Of a DNA stretch of 7,802 nucleotides, positions 6,427 to 7,802 are shown piece by piece. The first letter of the stretch is position 1. Every line of letters starts with the position of its first letter. Position numbers and translations under genes: made by a program. The DNA is from an uncultured Porphyromonadaceae bacterium (GTDB taxonomy: Bacteria; Bacteroidota; Bacteroidia; Bacteroidales; Muribaculaceae), in NCBI GenBank assembly GCA_947175225.1, contig CAMWLX010000154.1, positions 1-7,802 on the forward strand, in the 5' to 3' direction. A model generated the notes under the pieces. It did no database searches and was not told the DNA's origin. It worked only from the letters and a program-made list of their open reading frames with translations.

Positions 6427-6994
6427 AGTGCTTTTTCTTTTTGACGGAGTAGCCGAAGTGGCCGATGTATTCGCCGAGGGAGAAGTATTGGCCGTGGTTG
6501 TAGACGAGCATGCCGGCTTTTTCGAGTTCGAGTTTGCCGGTCTCCTCATTTATATAGCGGGAGTCGGCTCGGACGTTTAGGACATCGGCTATGAACATGT
6601 CGTGGGTGCCAAGGTGAGTGACACTCTTGACGCGACATTCGATGCTTAAGGGGGATTCTTCAATTGTAGGGGATTTTACCATCTCTCCGGGGAGAGGGTG
6701 AAGCCCGGTCTCTTTCCACTTGTCGTAGTCGCGGCCGGAACGGACTCCTGCCCAGTCTGTGGCGCGCGCCATTTCTACGGTGGTGAGGTTGATGGTAAAT
6801 TCCATATTCTTCATAAGGAGCGCATGGGAATGGCGCTCCGGGCGGACCGATATATAACACATAGCGGGGTCGGAACATATAGTTCCAACCCACGCTACAG
6901 TTATCATATTCCATTCTTCCGGAGTTGCGCCACAAGTGGCGAGAACTGCCGGAAGAGGATAAATCATAGTCCCCGGTCTCCAGGAAAGTTTCAT
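6425..6994 (-). CDS. Flavin reductase-like FMN-binding split-barrel protein
   Basis: Protein of 189 residues of the flavin reductase-like family (split beta-barrel, FMN-binding), probably a cytosolic dimer. Members reduce flavins with NAD(P)H or use bound FMN for other redox steps, so the substrate cannot be named. Typical family features are PLPAVLATCG at 13-22, NMITVAWVGTICSDPAMCYISVRPERHSHALL at 29-60 (the FMN-contact strands), the FTINL strand at 66-70, and a late hydrophobic strand with NHGQYFSLGEYIGHFGYSV. The start at 6994 (MKLSWRPGT) is chosen because the frame upstream to an ATG at 7063 is merely the AATTGAG array read as LNSQFSI and has no family similarity. The leader directly before the start consists of heptad repeats plus ATA. 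It lies between the sugar mutase and nadD genes on the same strand, with no obvious pathway link to either. The Lys-rich tail ends in KKKKH. Confidence 0.9.
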   Translation of the reverse strand: MKLSWRPGTMIYPLPAVLATCGATPEEWNMITVAWVGTICSDPAMCYISVRPERHSHALLMKNMEFTINLTTVEMARATDWAGVRSGRDYDKWKETGLHPLPGEMVKSPTIEESPLSIECRVKSVTHLGTHDMFIADVLNVRADSRYINEETGKLELEKAGMLVYNHGQYFSLGEYIGHFGYSVKKKKH

Positions 6995-6997
6995 TAT

Positions 6998-7039
6998 AAT
7001 TGAGAATTGAGAATTGAGAATTGAGAATTGAGAATTGAG
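6998..7039. repeat. Six-copy AATTGAG array upstream of the flavin reductase start
   Basis: Six exact tandem AATTGAG units end 3 bp before the flavin reductase ATG, followed by the partial unit aattttg. On the minus-strand transcript they form the proximal leader as CUCAAUU repeats. Confidence 0.93.
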
Positions 7040-7061
7040 AATTTTGGCAGCGTAATCATGC

Positions 7062-7084
7062 ATTCTACATTCTCAATTCTCAAT
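7062..7084. repeat. Inverted partial heptad array after the mutase stop
   Basis: The bases attctac, attctca, attctca, at are heptad units in the orientation opposite to the six-copy array. Bases 7069-7084 are a perfect 16-bp reverse complement of 7027-7042, leaving a 26-base loop. In minus-strand RNA this can fold into a hairpin between the mutase stop and the flavin reductase start, and it can also pair in shifted registers with other array copies. Confidence 0.8.
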
Positions 7085-7088
7085 ATTA

Positions 7089-7802
7089 TTAGACATTGAG
7101 GTCTTTGAGGACTTGATCGATGTGGGCGTCGGCTTTCTTTACGACTTCCTCATATTGATCCTTGTCTTTATAGTCTTCTCGAACTTCTACGTAGAACTTG
7201 ATCTTCGGTTCTGTGCCTGAAGGACGGATGGAAACCTTGTCGCCTGCTTCTGTGAAGAACTGAAGCACGTTGCTTGTAGTCGGCATATCCATCTTTGTAA
7301 GCTCGCCTGTCTTGAGATTCTTGCAGTTGAGGTCGAGATAGTCTTTTACAAGCACTACATCGCTGCCAGCGATCTGCATTGGAGGATTCTCACGGAAATT
7401 CTTCATCATAGCAACGATCTCCTCTGCCCCACTCTTTCCGGGACGGACTACACTTACGCCACGCTCGCGGCTGAAGCCGATTTCAAAGTAGATTTCCTTA
7501 AGGAGTTCGTAAAGGTCCATGCCCTTGTCGGCAGCCCAAGCTGCAATCTCACACATTAGAGGCACAGCAGAGATCGAGTCTTTGTCGCGAACGAAAGTCT
7601 CTGCAAGGAAGCCGTAGCTTTCTTCACCACCGCCGATGTAACGACCAGTGCCTTCTTGCTCACGCATAACGTTTGCAATCCATTTGAAGCCTGTGAATAC
7701 GTCGAACATACGGACGTTGTTCTTGTCGGCGATACGCTTAACAGCTTCAGTTGAAACGATGGTCTTCACTACATATTCGTTGCCCTTCATGAGACCGAGC
7801 CG
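7089..7802 (-). CDS. Phosphoglucomutase/phosphomannomutase-type phosphosugar mutase (N-terminus outside window)
   Basis: C-terminal 237 residues of a cytosolic alpha-D-phosphohexomutase, which interconverts sugar 1- and 6-phosphates through a phosphoserine intermediate. The frame is open to the right edge, so the catalytic Ser loop and metal-binding loop are not visible. Counting from the edge, the sugar-binding GGGEESYG is at 57-64 and is followed by FLAETFVRDKDSISA. The domain-4 phosphate-binding loop RPSGTEPKIKFY is at 193-204. Bacteroidota enzymes of this type are usually near 580 residues, so about 60% is missing. The choice between glucose and mannose phosphate cannot be made from this part, though the KD-rich end and spacing resemble the large phosphoglucomutase-like group. 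It is the upstream member of the minus-strand trio, with a heptad-repeat spacer before the flavin reductase. Confidence 0.94.
   Translation of the reverse strand, partial: RLGLMKGNEYVVKTIVSTEAVKRIADKNNVRMFDVFTGFKWIANVMREQEGTGRYIGGGEESYGFLAETFVRDKDSISAVPLMCEIAAWAADKGMDLYELLKEIYFEIGFSRERGVSVVRPGKSGAEEIVAMMKNFRENPPMQIAGSDVVLVKDYLDLNCKNLKTGELTKMDMPTTSNVLQFFTEAGDKVSIRPSGTEPKIKFYVEVREDYKDKDQYEEVVKKADAHIDQVLKDLNV

Noticed and set aside
6817..6839. Inverted repeat ggagcgc/gcgctcc with a 9-base loop
   Set aside because: It lies in conserved flavin reductase codons (the RPERHSHALL region), and a 7-bp stem is not unusual enough to call a site.
6698..7003. Plus-strand 101-residue frame opposite the flavin reductase gene
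   Set aside because: It is antisense to a well-supported family gene, has no recognisable domain, and runs into the repeat array.
6995..7063. Extended flavin reductase start at 7063
   Set aside because: The extra 23 residues are mostly the translated AATTGAG array (LNSQFSI repeats) with no family similarity, while MKLSWRPGT at 6994 begins the domain.
6242..7084. CRISPR array
   Set aside because: The units are 7 bp and contiguous, with no unique spacers and no cas genes.

Overview
The window looks like a chromosomal segment from an anaerobic gut Bacteroidales bacterium, possibly of the Muribaculaceae. This is inference from several signs: Bacteroidota-type secreted proteins (a PorT-like small barrel and a WG-repeat protein), A/T-rich start regions without Shine-Dalgarno sequences, and heptanucleotide AATTGAG arrays in and between genes. 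No rRNA or other strict taxonomic marker is present.

Left part, plus strand (1-5404): four genes in tight tandem, with gaps of 20, 14 and 28 bp, very probably one operon whose promoter lies left of the window. They encode (1) a transmembrane eukaryotic-like Ser/Thr kinase missing its N-terminus, with a TPR/Sel1-like outer domain; (2) an exported WG-repeat protein with an Ig-like C-terminal region; (3) a small outer-membrane beta-barrel of the PorT type; (4) a large, AT-rich lipoprotein of unknown family. Together they span cytosol, inner membrane, periplasm and outer membrane. I infer an envelope signalling or surface-assembly module. It matches no named system that I recognise and is the best candidate here for something undescribed.

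Middle (5405-5620): the convergent intergenic region. It holds a perfect 12-bp-stem hairpin, probably the terminator of the plus-strand operon, and then a strongly self-complementary stretch that may be a dispersed non-coding repeat.

Right part, minus strand (7802 down to 5621): three housekeeping-type genes, namely the C-terminal part of a phosphoglucomutase/phosphomannomutase, a flavin reductase-like FMN-binding protein, and nadD (NAD biosynthesis). This side is studded with heptad arrays. One lies inside the nadD reading frame, one abuts the nadD start codon, and one lies just upstream of the flavin reductase start, facing an inverted partial copy behind the mutase gene. The arrays read LNSQFSI in all three frames on the coding strand and hit stops on the other strand, which explains how one can sit inside nadD. 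No such arrays were seen in the plus-strand operon.
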